From assembly GCA_021773435.1 (NCBI GenBank), contig JAJFKC010000016.1, forward strand, positions 1 to 64,000: a stretch of DNA of 64,000 bases. Direction: 5' to 3'. The position numbers and the translations under genes were made by a program. Source of the stretch: Porticoccaceae bacterium (GTDB lineage: Bacteria > Pseudomonadota > Gammaproteobacteria > Pseudomonadales > Porticoccaceae). Below the pieces are notes generated by a model, which saw only the letters and a list, made by a program, of their open reading frames with translations, did not search any database and had not been told where the DNA came from. This document shows positions 16,395 to 25,249 of the stretch, piece after piece (within the stretch, counting starts at the first letter, position 1; every line of letters begins with the position of its first letter).

Positions 16395-17492
16395 ATGTCT
16401 AACCTCATGAGTAAAAGAGCTGTCCTCGTGGCGCCAGAGCAGCCTATAGAAATATGGGAACGCCCCATATCATTACCCCAGGCTGGCGAGGTGCTGGTGA
16501 AAGTGATTATGGGTGGCGTCTGCGGCACTGATGTACATTTCTGGCGCGGTGAAGTGCCGCTCCCCGGCCCGCTGGTATTGGGGCATGAGGGTATTGGTAC
16601 TATCAACGCGTTAGGTGAAGGTGTGACTACCGATCATGCGGGTGTCCCGGTCAAGACCGGTGACCGCGTTTACTGGATGCCATTGCGGCCCTGCCACAGT
16701 TGCTATTACTGTACCGTCGAGGAGGATTTTACTCTGTGTGAAAACGGCATGGCCGACTTGTTCAGGGACGCCAACCTGCCGCCTTCGGCCTGCTACAGTG
16801 AATATTCCTCCCTCCATGCAGGTATGCCTTTTTATCGAATCCCCGATGACACTCCTTCTGAGGCGGTGATTGCCTTTGGCTGTGCAATGCCAACTATGTT
16901 GCAGGCCATGGAGCGATTAGGCGGTGTTAAGGTCGGTCAGACCGTGGTTGTGCAGGGCTGCGGGCCGGTGGGTCTTGCCGCGACGCTGTTGGCAAAAGCC
17001 GCTGGTGCTGCGCAGATTATTGTCATCGGTGCGCCCGAGCAGCGTTTGGCTATGGCGCGTCGCCTGGGTGCTACCGATACCATTGATATGCAGGTGATGC
17101 CCAGCGCGGAAGATCGCCTGCAACGTGTGCACGATTTGACCGGAGGTGAAGGCGTAGAAGTGGTTATAGAAGCGGCCGGTGCGGTCGACGCCTTTGGCGA
17201 AGGTGTCCAGCTATTGGCCAAAAATGGCCGCTATGTGGTGGTGGGGCTTTGGTCTGCTCCCGGCACCGTGGCTATTGAACCTCGGTACATCAATAATAAA
17301 AACCTTCAGATTATCGGCTCTGCCCTGTATTCATCGTCCCACCTCTATGGCGCGATTCGGGTGGCGCAGCAGTATCACGAGACCTTCCCAATGGCTGATG
17401 CGGTTACCCATCGCTTTTCGTTGGAGGATAGTCAAAAGGCCCTGGATGCGGTTGCGCGTCTGGAGACGGTAAAGGCGGTGATTGTTCCATAG
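16395..17492 (+). CDS. Zinc-dependent alcohol/sorbitol-type dehydrogenase (MDR family)
   Basis: A 365-residue medium-chain dehydrogenase. Catalytic zinc ligands are Cys43 (GVCGTD) and His64-Glu65 (GHE); the structural zinc site is the cysteine set in CHSCYYCTVEEDFTLC. The nucleotide-binding motif GCGPVG is near residue 187. The substrate is unknown; the sequence fits the broad L-threonine/sorbitol dehydrogenase side of the family rather than class III enzymes. GGAG lies 7 bases before the ATG. It is the first gene after the cassette pair and stands alone, with trmA convergent downstream. Confidence 0.85.
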   Translation: MSNLMSKRAVLVAPEQPIEIWERPISLPQAGEVLVKVIMGGVCGTDVHFWRGEVPLPGPLVLGHEGIGTINALGEGVTTDHAGVPVKTGDRVYWMPLRPCHSCYYCTVEEDFTLCENGMADLFRDANLPPSACYSEYSSLHAGMPFYRIPDDTPSEAVIAFGCAMPTMLQAMERLGGVKVGQTVVVQGCGPVGLAATLLAKAAGAAQIIVIGAPEQRLAMARRLGATDTIDMQVMPSAEDRLQRVHDLTGGEGVEVVIEAAGAVDAFGEGVQLLAKNGRYVVVGLWSAPGTVAIEPRYINNKNLQIIGSALYSSSHLYGAIRVAQQYHETFPMADAVTHRFSLEDSQKALDAVARLETVKAVIVP

Positions 17493-17618
17493 CGTTAAGC
17501 CGTTATGCGTAATTTTATCCCAGGATCTGCACGTTCGCCAATCTCGAGAATTCTGGATAAATGACGCTTAATATTATTGATTCTTACCTCTAGCTATGAG
17601 GTGACGTTGGGTGGGGCA

Positions 17619-18725
17619 TTATCGCCGTTTCAATATCGCTCCACACTCCAGATGAGGCGTATAAGGAAACTGATCGAAGATGGCGAAGTGCTCAATGGCA
17701 TAGGCAGTGCGCAATGCGTTTAAATTAGCGTGTAGTGTTTCCGGATTGCAGGAAATGTAAATAATGTTATCAAAGCGCCGTAGTAAATCGAGGGTTCCTT
17801 TATCAAGCCCGGCACGAGGCGGATCGACAAATACCGTTGAAAATTGATAGCTATCCAGATCAATCTCTTTAAGGCGGCGAAAAGGTCGGACTTTTTGCAG
17901 TGCCTGGGTGATTTCTTCGCTAGACATGCGCACCAGTTCGACATTATTGATGTCGTTGGTTTCGAGATTAAATAGCGCTGAATTAACAGATACTTTGGCG
18001 ATTTCTGTGGCTAGTATCCGATCAAAATTGCTAGATAGCGGTAGAGTGAAGTTGCCATTGCCGCAATAGAGTTCGAGTAAATCACCGCCAAAGCTCTGGC
18101 TCTTGTTCTTCGCCCAGCTAATCATGTTTTCATTGACCCGACCATTGGGCTGGGTGAAGCCGGTTTCTATTTGCTGGTAGTGGTAGTCGCGCTCATCTAT
18201 ATTCAGGGTTTCGGTGACATAGTCCCGTGAAAGTACGACTTTTTGTTTGCGGCTACGACCGATGATTTCAGCGCCGAGTGTTTTCTCCAGGGTTGCCGCT
18301 TCATTCGACCATCCATCATCTAGCTGACGATGGTAGAGCAGAGTGATCAGCGCTTCACCGCTGAGAGTGGTCAGGAATTCAACGCTAAATAAACGCTGTT
18401 TAAGCGCATCGCTGGCGTTAATTGCACTCAGTAAAGGTGGCATGAGCATGTTAATGAGTAGCGAGCCAATTTTGAAATCTTTGATGATATAGGGCTTCTT
18501 ATATTCACCGGGGTGATACATGGCGTAGCTGGCCTTGTTGCCTTCGTGCCAAATTTTAAATTCGGCACGTAATCGGTAATGCAATGGCGGGGAAGGAAAT
18601 ACTTCTATGGTCGGTAGTGCGAACGACGCAAATTGCTTTTTCATACCAGACAGTTTTTCATCTAGCTGTTGTGGGTAATGGTCGGTATCTGGATTTGCGG
18701 TGGGCTTAGCAATGGGTTTTGTCAC
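17619..18725 (-). CDS. trmA: tRNA (uracil-5-)-methyltransferase
   Basis: TrmA uses S-adenosylmethionine to form 5-methyluridine at position 54 of the T-loop in tRNA. The 368-residue length fits the family (366 in E. coli). Motifs visible are LLELYCGNGNFTLPL (cofactor site), FVDPPRAGLD, the catalytic cysteine in IYISCNPETL, and the C-terminal LECGAILKRR. No iron-sulfur cysteine set is present, which separates it from RlmD. Confidence 0.95.
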   Translation of the reverse strand: MTKPIAKPTANPDTDHYPQQLDEKLSGMKKQFASFALPTIEVFPSPPLHYRLRAEFKIWHEGNKASYAMYHPGEYKKPYIIKDFKIGSLLINMLMPPLLSAINASDALKQRLFSVEFLTTLSGEALITLLYHRQLDDGWSNEAATLEKTLGAEIIGRSRKQKVVLSRDYVTETLNIDERDYHYQQIETGFTQPNGRVNENMISWAKNKSQSFGGDLLELYCGNGNFTLPLSSNFDRILATEIAKVSVNSALFNLETNDINNVELVRMSSEEITQALQKVRPFRRLKEIDLDSYQFSTVFVDPPRAGLDKGTLDLLRRFDNIIYISCNPETLHANLNALRTAYAIEHFAIFDQFPYTPHLECGAILKRR

Positions 18726-18740
18726 AATATGGTTCTTGAG

Positions 18741-18800
18741 TTGATAGACCTTTATTATAGCTTTATGGGTGATAGTGTTATGAATAATAGCGTTATGGCA
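18741..18800. repeat. Degenerate 15-nt tandem repeat upstream of trmA
   Basis: Four successive 15-nt units (TTGATAGACCTTTAT, TATAGCTTTATGGGT, GATAGTGTTATGAAT, AATAGCGTTATGGCA) share a GATAG-N-TTAT pattern in phase. They begin 15 bases upstream of the trmA start. Confidence 0.5.
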
Positions 18801-18928
18801 AATCTAAACGTTGCTCTAGGAGTATGAAATCCATGATCCGAAAGCCCAGTACCAGGCAACCTTCACCAAAATAAACCGTGCCCACAATATTCAAAGCTGG
18901 ATAGGCTAGATCAGATAATTAAGACCAA

Positions 18929-19336
18929 ATGATTAAGACGATAATAGTGCCGGTAGACCGACAGGGTTTACACGATATTACCCAGAGCATTATTCAGTTG
19001 GTAGGCGATGCAGGCTGGGCCGAAGGCTTATGTACGCTCTATATTCAACACACGTCGGCCAGTTTGTTGATTCAGGAAAATTACGACGTTTCTGCTCGCC
19101 ATGATCTTGAGGCGTGGCTGAATCGGCTGGTGCCGGAACATGACCCGCTCTATACCCATACACTGGAAGGCGCTGACGATATGCCCGCGCACATAAAGTC
19201 GGCCTTAACAGCTACTAGCCTTGCGATTCCGATTGTTGATAACCAGCTTGCGCTTGGGACCTGGCAGGGTATCTTTCTATGGGAGCATCGAAGGCAAACT
19301 ACACAACGAAAAATAGTTGTGCACCTTGTTTCCTGA
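18929..19336 (+). CDS. yjbQ: YjbQ family protein (UPF0047)
   Basis: The 135-residue protein matches the UPF0047/YjbQ family, which forms trimers and has weak thiamine-phosphate synthase activity in vitro. Family motifs seen are LYIQHTSASLLIQENYD, EGADDMPAHIKSAL, LALGTWQGIFLWEHR and the closing KIVVHLVS. The conserved His and Glu residues for metal binding are present. The true role is unsettled. It is a single gene on the plus strand, divergent from trmA. Confidence 0.9.
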   Translation: MIKTIIVPVDRQGLHDITQSIIQLVGDAGWAEGLCTLYIQHTSASLLIQENYDVSARHDLEAWLNRLVPEHDPLYTHTLEGADDMPAHIKSALTATSLAIPIVDNQLALGTWQGIFLWEHRRQTTQRKIVVHLVS

Positions 19337-19480
19337 GCACACATATCAGTCCTTAAGCAACGGCTGTCGCCTGTTGTGTTGGGGCTGATCTAGTTACATA
19401 ATCATCGGCCCCCTGGGTAATCGGCAGAGGTGATACCGGTGTTATATAACAACGAATGAGCTAGCAATGAATCGTTGAGC

Positions 19481-19528
19481 ATTAACTACGCTGACTACGA
19501 ACTACATTGACCACAGACTACGCTGACC
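19481..19528. repeat. 16-nt tandem repeat before the aldehyde dehydrogenase gene
   Basis: Three copies of a 16-nt unit (ATTAACTACGCTGACT, ACGAACTACATTGACC, ACAGACTACGCTGACC) end 19 bases before the start codon, so they lie in the leader. Confidence 0.7.
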
Positions 19529-19547
19529 ACAGATAATGAGGAAAACC

Positions 19548-21044
19548 ATGTCATACCAACGACCCGTATTTAAAGACCAGTATGAAAATTACATCGGCGG
19601 CAAGTGGGTGCCACCGGTTGATGGCAATTATTTTGAAGATACCTCACCGATTGATGGCAAGTTGGTGACGCGCATTCCTCAATCCACCAGTAAAGATATC
19701 GACCTGGCCGTTGAAGCGGCCTGGGAAGGGGCCGCGACCTGGAGCAAATCGACAGCCGCCGAGCGCAGCATGCTGCTGTTTCGTATTGCCGATCGCATTG
19801 AAGAAAATATTGAGCAACTGGCTGTTGTTGAAACCTGTGATAACGGCAAGGGTATTCGCGAATCGTTGGGTGCTGACCTGCAATTGGTCATAGATGAATT
19901 TCGTTATTTTGCTGGTTGTATTCGCACGGAGGCTGGCAGTGTCACCCATATTGATCCTGATACTGTGTCCATGGAAGTTCATGAGCCATTGGGTGTCGTG
20001 GGCGCTATTATTCCCTGGAACTTCCCGCTGTTGATGGCCGCCTGGAAAATTGTTCCGGCGATCGCCACCGGAAATTGCATTGTTTTAAAACCTGCGGAAC
20101 AAACGCCGGTCTCGATTCTGGTAATGATGGAAATCATTGGCGATCTACTGCCCCCCGGCGTGTTAAATGTTGTTAACGGCTTCGGTGCCGAAGCGGGTAA
20201 GCCGCTAGCGAGCCACCCCGGCATCAAAAAAATAGCCTTCACGGGAGAAACGACAACAGGCCGTTTGATCGCCCAATATGCTTCTGAAAATATTATTCCC
20301 GTATCGCTGGAGCTGGGTGGCAAATCGCCCAATATCTTCCTTGAAAGCGTTATGGCTGAAGATGATGCATTCCTCGATAAAGCCATCGAAGGTCTGGTCT
20401 TGTTTGCACTGAATCAAGGTCAGGTGTGTACCTGCCCATCGCGGGCGCTGATTCAGGAAAGCATCTACGAAAAATTTATCGAGAAATGCTTGCCCCGTGT
20501 TGCGGCCATCACCATGGGCGACCCCTATGAATTGACCACGATGATGGGTGCTCAGGCGTCGAATGATCAGCACCAAAAAATCATGAGCTATCTTGATATC
20601 GGGAAGCAGGAAGGTGCTGAGTTGCTTTGTGGCGGTAATGTTTTTAATCATGAGCAATACCCTGGCGGCTATTATATTGAGCCGACTATATTTAAAGGCC
20701 ACAACAAAATGCGTATTTTCCAGGAGGAAATATTTGGCCCGGTACTAGCTGTGACGACATTTAAGGACGAAGCTGAAGCCCTGGAAATCGCCAACGACAC
20801 GCTGTATGGACTGGGTTCTGGGGTGTGGACCCGTGATATCCACCAGGCACAGCAATTTATTGAGGGCATTGAGGCTGGCCGCGTATGGGTGAACTGTTAT
20901 CACGTTTATCCGTCGGGCGCCTCGTTTGGTGGTTACAAAAACTCCGGTATTGGTCGTGAGAATCACCATATGATGCTTGATCATTACCGCAATACCAAGA
21001 ATGTGCTGGTTTCCTACAACAAAAATAAAATGGGCTTTTTCTAA
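19548..21044 (+). CDS. exaC: NAD-dependent aldehyde dehydrogenase (ExaC/AldB type)
   Basis: The 498-residue enzyme oxidises short aldehydes such as acetaldehyde to acids. It follows the pattern of Pseudomonas Exa[11 protein letters not shown] at the start, [25 protein letters not shown], the catalytic segment [19 protein letters not shown] and the terminus ending in MGFF. ATG 19548 is preferred over 19536 because GAGGAAA lies between them as ribosome binding site. A DUF779 gene follows after 26 bases, the usual partner of this enzyme type. Confidence 0.92.
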   Translation: MSYQRPVFKDQYENYIGGKWVPPVDGNYFEDTSPIDGKLVTRIPQSTSKDIDLAVEAAWEGAATWSKSTAAERSMLLFRIADRIEENIEQLAVVETCDNGKGIRESLGADLQLVIDEFRYFAGCIRTEAGSVTHIDPDTVSMEVHEPLGVVGAIIPWNFPLLMAAWKIVPAIATGNCIVLKPAEQTPVSILVMMEIIGDLLPPGVLNVVNGFGAEAGKPLASHPGIKKIAFTGETTTGRLIAQYASENIIPVSLELGGKSPNIFLESVMAEDDAFLDKAIEGLVLFALNQGQVCTCPSRALIQESIYEKFIEKCLPRVAAITMGDPYELTTMMGAQASNDQHQKIMSYLDIGKQEGAELLCGGNVFNHEQYPGGYYIEPTIFKGHNKMRIFQEEIFGPVLAVTTFKDEAEALEIANDTLYGLGSGVWTRDIHQAQQFIEGIEAGRVWVNCYHVYPSGASFGGYKNSGIGRENHHMMLDHYRNTKNVLVSYNKNKMGFF

Positions 21045-21070
21045 ATAACTCGATACGCAGGGGTAAGGTT

Positions 21071-21472
21071 GTGACAGACCAAGTCTTAGATGAGCATGAT
21101 TATGTCGAGCGAGTCAGTATTACCCCGGCTGCGGAGCAGATTATTGATCAGCTCCGCGAAAAGCATGGCGAATTAATGTTTCATCAAAGTGGCGGCTGCT
21201 GTGATGGCTCGGCACCTATGTGTTTCGCGGTGGGCGATTTCAGGGTTGGTTCCCGGGATGTGTGTCTGGGTGAAATTCATGGCTGCAAGTTTTATATGAA
21301 CCCGGATCAGTTCGAATATTATAAAAACTGTGAAACTACTGTCGATGTGGTCGAGGGCAGGGGTGCTAGTTTTTCTTTGGAGATACCTTTGGGCTTGCGC
21401 TTTTTGACCACCTCGCGTTTATACGAAGACAGCGAACTTGATAGGGTTAGACCTGTTGCTGTTGGTGAATAA
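21071..21472 (+). CDS. DUF779 domain protein, partner of aldehyde dehydrogenase
   Basis: The 133-residue protein is a DUF779 member, often encoded next to ExaC-type aldehyde dehydrogenases. It has a cysteine-rich motif SGGCCDGSAPMC near residue 41 and a further cysteine in HGCKF, which could bind a metal or act in redox chemistry (inference). Function is not established. GTG at 21071 is the only reasonable start; AAGG sits close before it. The stop lies inside an 11-nt tandem repeat. Confidence 0.85.
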   Translation: MTDQVLDEHDYVERVSITPAAEQIIDQLREKHGELMFHQSGGCCDGSAPMCFAVGDFRVGSRDVCLGEIHGCKFYMNPDQFEYYKNCETTVDVVEGRGASFSLEIPLGLRFLTTSRLYEDSELDRVRPVAVGE

Positions 21473-21488
21473 GGGCTGAATAAGGGCT
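21467..21488. repeat. 11-nt tandem duplication across the DUF779 stop
   Basis: GAATAAGGGCT occurs twice exactly and is followed by GAATAAGTGTT. The first copy contains the stop codon of the DUF779 gene. Confidence 0.7.
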
Positions 21489-21518
21489 GAATAAGTGTTC
21501 AGCATCAGTAACGAAGAT

Positions 21519-21854
21519 TTAGCTGGTGTTAACAGAACCTATCAGGGCATCGGTTTTTATCGCGAGCGAGAAGCCATTATTATGCATAGCATCCTGCTCG
21601 GTAGCCCAAAGCACAGTGGCTTTTCGGTAGGTTGTAACGATGGCTGGGTAGTGTCCATGTTCTTCCGCCAATTCCCCAAGGTCGGCAATAAATTTCAGCG
21701 CAGCTACATAGCTGGAAAAATTAAAGGTTCGTTGAATATACTGGTGTCCCGGCTGGTTTTTTAGTTGCCAGTTAGAAAGCTGAGCACGCAATAACCGTAG
21801 TTCGGTATCGTTTAGATTAGATGATTTACTGGGCGGTTTATTGAAGGTGGACAT
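21519..21854 (-). CDS. phhB: Pterin-4a-carbinolamine dehydratase
   Basis: The 111-residue protein fits the family that regenerates dihydrobiopterin after aromatic amino acid hydroxylation. The core LAEEHGHYPAIVTTYRKATV corresponds to the catalytic histidine segment, with HGHYP in place of the more usual HHP, and LAIKTDALI closes the domain. No phenylalanine hydroxylase gene is in the window. It is convergent with the DUF779 gene. Confidence 0.85.
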   Translation of the reverse strand: MSTFNKPPSKSSNLNDTELRLLRAQLSNWQLKNQPGHQYIQRTFNFSSYVAALKFIADLGELAEEHGHYPAIVTTYRKATVLWATEQDAMHNNGFSLAIKTDALIGSVNTS

Positions 21855-21910
21855 TTGAATACACAGGCTGCCTTGTTAAATTAGGGTTGTGAAAGCTGGC
21901 TTTGATAGTG

Positions 21911-22246
21911 TTAGAGACAATTCTCCGGTTTAGGTAGCCCGGCGATTTTGCTAGCGACTCTTGCCGGACTTGGCGGAAACAGTTGCATCAAATAAATGCT
22001 TCGACCTTTGTCTTTGCCAAGCCGAGATTTAACATACTTAACCAGAGGCCGCATTGTGGGAGATAGCTCGAAAGTGGTGTGAAATTCTCGTAATAACTCA
22101 ACGACCTCCCAATGACGTTCATCCATATTGATACCTTCTTCCTCAGCAAGAGCCTCCGCAGCAGCTTCGCTCCAGTCCGAGAGATTTAGCAAATGGCCAT
22201 CTTCGTCGACCGTAAGGGATAATTCTTTGACCGTTAGTATTGTCAT
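21911..22246 (-). CDS. tusE: Sulfur relay protein TusE (DsrC family)
   Basis: TusE takes sulfur from TusBCD and hands it to MnmA for 2-thiouridine at the wobble base of tRNA. The 111-residue protein shows HWEVVELLREF, RPLVKYVKSRLG, LFPPSPARVASKIAGLPKP and the penultimate sulfur-carrying cysteine (ENCL). The in-frame TTG at 22270 is less likely than the ATG at 22246, which gives the family's usual length. It is last in the tusDCBE operon. Confidence 0.93.
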   Translation of the reverse strand: MTILTVKELSLTVDEDGHLLNLSDWSEAAAEALAEEEGINMDERHWEVVELLREFHTTFELSPTMRPLVKYVKSRLGKDKGRSIYLMQLFPPSPARVASKIAGLPKPENCL

Positions 22247-22277
22247 GGCGGTATAGTCATGGCAGTTCAAGACTTGC

Positions 22278-22601
22278 CTAGTACCAGCTTAGGACTTTAT
22301 CGGCGTTACCCACCAAATCCACAAAGCCTTCGTAATCTACCGGCTTGAAAAGCGAGCCTTTAAGATGATCATCCAGTCCTCGCGCCTTGATATCCTCCCG
22401 CAAAACATAAAACCGAACCTGGGTTTCGCGTAGCCTAAGTATAGTTTCGTTGACGGGAGTCATGCTGAGTGACACCGCACAATTTATCCCATAAACGCCA
22501 TCTTCAATAAGCAGAACGGCATCGCCGGGGGCAACTCTGGGCAGGCAGTCGCTGAGGCACTGGCTTGAATAGGGTGATTTATTGACGGTGTGCAGAATCA
22601 T
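22278..22601 (-). CDS. tusB: Sulfur relay protein TusB (DsrH family)
   Basis: The 107-residue protein is a subunit of the TusBCD heterohexamer. It opens with MILHTVNKSP and contains DAVLLIEDGVYG and a closing KVLSWY, all typical of DsrH/TusB. The start overlaps the tusC stop by one base (TGATG), indicating tight coupling. Confidence 0.9.
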   Translation of the reverse strand: MILHTVNKSPYSSQCLSDCLPRVAPGDAVLLIEDGVYGINCAVSLSMTPVNETILRLRETQVRFYVLREDIKARGLDDHLKGSLFKPVDYEGFVDLVGNADKVLSWY

Positions 22602-23020
22602 CAGAAGCTCAACACTATTTCATAGCTGTTCAGGATATTTATAACCTGAACAGTTTCGATGATTTCAGCGTCGTCGGCCAGCCTGCCTAGATCAATGCCG
22701 CGTTGGCTTAAGGATTCTTTATCGGCCAGCAATGGCCCGACATCATATATAGGCAAGGCCGATATCGTCGCGCTGTGGCTTTTGCCGGTCTCTGTATGAC
22801 CTTTATGATGAGCATCACGATTATCGATAAGCTGCCAGACGCCTTCGTCAATAAACAGCATAGCAACGTTTATCCCCATCGCCCCGGCAGCGAGAGCGGT
22901 CTCTAAAGATTCCCGGGCAAGTGAGCTGCCGTAGGGTGCGGTGCGACAAACTACCAACAGGCGTTTGGTGGTACTTACAGGGGACACAGCATCAGTAGAA
23001 TTATGTGTTGCCTGGTTCAT
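22601..23020 (-). CDS. tusC: Sulfur relay protein TusC (DsrF family)
   Basis: This 139-residue subunit of TusBCD has the DsrE/F fold: RLLVVCRTAPYGSSLARESLETAL, VAMLFIDEGVW and a C-terminal EIVLSF. The ATG at 23020 overlaps the tusD stop as ATGA, so I prefer it to an in-frame GTG at 23026. A His-rich loop around DAHHKGHTETGKSH is longer than in E. coli. Confidence 0.9.
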   Translation of the reverse strand: MNQATHNSTDAVSPVSTTKRLLVVCRTAPYGSSLARESLETALAAGAMGINVAMLFIDEGVWQLIDNRDAHHKGHTETGKSHSATISALPIYDVGPLLADKESLSQRGIDLGRLADDAEIIETVQVINILNSYEIVLSF

Positions 23021-23415
23021 GAACACGGCCCAAAGGTGATTAGCTTGTCTGACTGCAATGCCGCATCAACAAGTTCGCCAAGCCCAGCTAACTTAAAACC
23101 CGCTAAAAGATTATCTGCGGGTTTGGAGAAACGCCGGGCCTCGCCTTTATTTAATATGCCACGACGCAGAGCAGAGGCGATGCAAACGACCGCATCGAGT
23201 TGATGCTCTTCAATCAGCTGCTGCCAACGGCTGGTGGGTTGAACCTCATCCTGTGGCAGTGTCATCAGGCTTGAAGCATTGTGAACGCCATCGTGATAAA
23301 AAAATAAACGATATATTTCATGATCCTTTTTCAGAGTCGCCTGGGCGAAACGAAAAGCTGTTTCAGCGGCTTCGTCTGTATAAGGTGCACCAAGAATGAT
23401 GATGGAGAATTTCAT
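23017..23415 (-). CDS. tusD: Sulfur relay protein TusD (DsrE family)
   Basis: The 132-residue protein is the subunit of TusBCD that holds the active persulfide cysteine, here in DAVVCIASALRRGI. The start MKFSIIILGAPYTDEAA and the RLFFYHDGVHNASSL segment match TusD. It is the first gene of the four-gene relay operon. Confidence 0.93.
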   Translation of the reverse strand: MKFSIIILGAPYTDEAAETAFRFAQATLKKDHEIYRLFFYHDGVHNASSLMTLPQDEVQPTSRWQQLIEEHQLDAVVCIASALRRGILNKGEARRFSKPADNLLAGFKLAGLGELVDAALQSDKLITFGPCS

Positions 23416-23513
23416 CAGGGTATTAAAACAAAAAGGTTAGACGGGCTTATCTTATCAAATCTAAAGGCTGTATTTGTTGTTTGCTATGGGCGTTGTGGTA
23501 GCTAGTTAAACTA

Positions 23514-23870
23514 CTAGTCTCCTTTATAAATACAGCCGCTGGTGCAGGTTTCACGAACTTCAACCTTGCTAAGCAAGGGTAACCTTGACTGCAACCGTGT
23601 CCATATCCATCGAGCAATATTTTCACTGGTTGGGTTGTCCAGGCCAACAACATTATTCAAATATCGATGGTCCAGAGCTTCATGGATTGGGCCGAAGGCT
23701 TGTTTAATATCGTTAAAATCCATCACCCAACCACTTGTTTTATCTAGCGGCCCGTCTACATAAATTGTGGTGTGAAAAGAATGACCGTGGAGCCGCTTAC
23801 ACTTGTGGTCATCGGCGACGTTAGGCAGCATGTGCGCAGCTTCGAACGTAAATGATTTGAAAATTTCCAT
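23514..23870 (-). CDS. queD: 6-carboxy-5,6,7,8-tetrahydropterin synthase
   Basis: QueD converts dihydroneopterin triphosphate to carboxytetrahydropterin in the queuosine pathway for tRNA. The 118-residue protein has the zinc histidines in FEAAHML and RLHGHSF, the catalytic cysteine in DDHKCKR, WVMDFNDIK, LDHRYLN and the glutamate in VEVRETCTSG. It lies 98 bases upstream of tusD on the same strand, so co-transcription is possible. Confidence 0.94.
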   Translation of the reverse strand: MEIFKSFTFEAAHMLPNVADDHKCKRLHGHSFHTTIYVDGPLDKTSGWVMDFNDIKQAFGPIHEALDHRYLNNVVGLDNPTSENIARWIWTRLQSRLPLLSKVEVRETCTSGCIYKGD

Positions 23871-23975
23871 GCTTTAATTCGTTCGACTAGTGGGACAGTG
23901 GAGCTGAGATGATCTGCCGAAGTATAACTATTATGGTGGGACTTCGTCGCGTAAAAAGTGGGATAGTGCTTGGGT

Positions 23976-24003
23976 TTGACAGCACTTGTGAAGTCGGTAA
24001 AAT
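23976..24003 (+). promoter_or_regulatory. Promoter of the tRNA-Val/tRNA-Asp unit
   Basis: TTGACA (23976-23981), 16 bases, then TAAAAT (23998-24003), close to the sigma-70 consensus. It is followed by a GC-rich discriminator (GCGCGTC), a known sign of stringent control of stable RNA promoters. The tRNA-Val begins 15 bases downstream. Confidence 0.8.
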
Positions 24004-24018
24004 GCGCGTCTCTCATTT

Positions 24019-24094
24019 GGGTGGTTAGCTCAGTTGGGAGAGCGACGGCCTTACAAGCCGTAGGTCACAGGTTCGACCCCTGTACCACCCACCA
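24019..24094 (+). tRNA. tRNA-Val (TAC)
   Basis: A 76-base cloverleaf with acceptor GGGTGGT/ACCACCC, D-loop TTAGCTCAGTTGGGAGAGC, anticodon TAC at 24052-24054 in loop CTTACAA, T-arm ACAGGTTCGACCCCTGT, and an encoded CCA end. It forms one transcription unit with tRNA-Asp, 15 bases downstream. Confidence 0.97.
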
Positions 24095-24109
24095 CAAGCT
24101 CTACATAAC

Positions 24110-24186
24110 GGACCGGTAGTTCAGCTGGTTAGAATGCCGGCCTGTCACGCCGGAGGTCGCGGGTTCGAGTCCCGTCCGGTCCGCCA
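24110..24186 (+). tRNA. tRNA-Asp (GTC)
   Basis: A 77-base cloverleaf with acceptor GGACCGG/CCGGTCC, anticodon GTC at 24144-24146 in loop CTGTCAC, T-arm GCGGGTTCGAGTCCCGT, discriminator G and encoded CCA. Confidence 0.97.
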
Positions 24187-24187
24187 T

Positions 24188-24235
24188 TAGTAATTCTAAG
24201 CTGTAGTAATTCTAGGCCGTAGTAATTATGTGCTG
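24188..24235. repeat. 16-nt tandem repeat behind tRNA-Asp
   Basis: Three contiguous 16-nt copies: TAGTAATTCTAAGCTG, TAGTAATTCTAGGCCG, TAGTAATTATGTGCTG. The array starts one base after the CCA end of the tRNA. Confidence 0.75.
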
Positions 24236-24294
24236 CCGATATTTATAAATGGCTGCAGGTAATCAATAATTCTGATCAAAGTCAGAACTAAAAA

Positions 24295-24537
24295 TTAACG
24301 ACGAGCTTTCATGCCGGGTTTGGTGTCAATAATCCCTTTTTCAGTTAGTATTCCATATTGATCGCCGGTCTCGCAATATAGCCCGATAACGAGCGGCTGG
24401 AATACTGGCATGCGCACGAAACCAATTTCCCAGCCAAACCGTTCCAATTGTGGTAGCGCAGCTAGCTGATCTTCATTGAGCAAACTTTTGATATGTTCCG
24501 GGACGGCCTTACGTCCCTTGCGCTTCTCTTCGTTCAT
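24295..24537 (-). CDS. Conserved small hypothetical protein
   Basis: An 80-residue basic protein starting MNEEKRKGRKAVPEH. I recall similar short proteins in Pseudomonas and relatives, sharing a KRKGRK-x-VPE start, the pattern QL-x(3)-QLE-x-FGW and a VRxPxFQ motif, here FVRMPVFQPL. No function is known. The open frame continues upstream to 24675, but that part does not resemble the family, so I place the start at 24537. No clear ribosome binding site is seen. Confidence 0.6.
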   Translation of the reverse strand: MNEEKRKGRKAVPEHIKSLLNEDQLAALPQLERFGWEIGFVRMPVFQPLVIGLYCETGDQYGILTEKGIIDTKPGMKARR

Positions 24538-24675
24538 AATACGTTTGTCTATGAGTGCCTGTCGTTTTAAGGATATTAGTGATCGGTTAGGTCGGATTTT
24601 GTTGCAGTAGCAAGAAATCGAGTGAAGTGATATTGCCACCATAGCCGGCCAAAAACCGGGAGTGGGTTCACACAC

Positions 24676-25027
24676 TAGGTAATATTTTTCTAAAACGGCG
24701 GGTTTTGGTACTACCAGGAACTTTCGGCCCTTTGTACTGATACGGTGCAGGATGCCGGGGTTTGTTGAATGTTGGGGTTTGCTAATCTGAGGGTTTGTCC
24801 AGCATCGATTGTGTCTGACGCTGGACTATGACCTTTTTCGGCTACAGGTAAGTCGGCCGTCAATAGGTCGTTAGATCGTTGATTTGGTTTGCCGACTACA
24901 AAACGTTTCAAAGCTTAGTTTCTAGGCCTAGAGAATACGCCCATTTTGCAGGCTTTGCTTGGCGATGTCCGTTTGGGGTTGTTACGGGGTTCTTCTCTCA
25001 AGAAGTCTTTCTTTACAGTTCTTTAAT
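24676..25027. other. Non-coding region between the small gene and tRNA-Asn
   Basis: No convincing gene. It contains a 17-nt tandem duplication at 24757-24790 (GGGGTTTGTTGAATGTT and GGGGTTTGCTAATCTGA) with a partial third copy. Nothing else is recognised. Confidence 0.5.
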
Positions 25028-25103
25028 TGGCTCCGCCTGCTGGGCTCGAACCAGCGACCCAATGATTAACAGTCATTTGCTCTACCAACTGAGCTAAGGC
25101 GGA
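25028..25103 (-). tRNA. tRNA-Asn (GTT)
   Basis: Read on the minus strand: acceptor TCCGCCT/AGGCGGA, D-loop TTAGCTCAGTTGGTAGAGC, anticodon GTT in ACTGTTAATC, T-arm GCTGGTTCGAGCCCAGC, discriminator G and encoded CCA. Length 76. Confidence 0.97.
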
Positions 25104-25119
25104 GTAGCGAAGCGGCGTT

Positions 25120-25148
25120 ATGGTATAGTCCTGTCAACGCCCAGTCAA
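25120..25148 (-). promoter_or_regulatory. Candidate promoter of tRNA-Asn
   Basis: On the minus strand TTGACT (25148-25143) and TACCAT (25125-25120) are 17 bases apart, followed by the GC-rich AACGCCGC. A second TTGACA lies between them, so the exact boxes are uncertain. Confidence 0.5.
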
Positions 25149-25249
25149 GACCGACAACACGCTTGTAGACTCGATCTAATGTCGTTTGAGTGCTCGTATT
25201 GCGCTTACCCTTTTCACCCAAAAAGCAGCGTTAACTGATCCTTGTTCCC

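Noticed and set aside
21495-21764. Plus-strand open frame of 89 codons opposite phhB
   Set aside because: It is antisense to the pterin dehydratase gene and has no domain or ribosome binding site.
25160-25249. LexA box in front of uvrB
   Set aside because: No CTGT-N8-ACAG site could be found in the upstream region.
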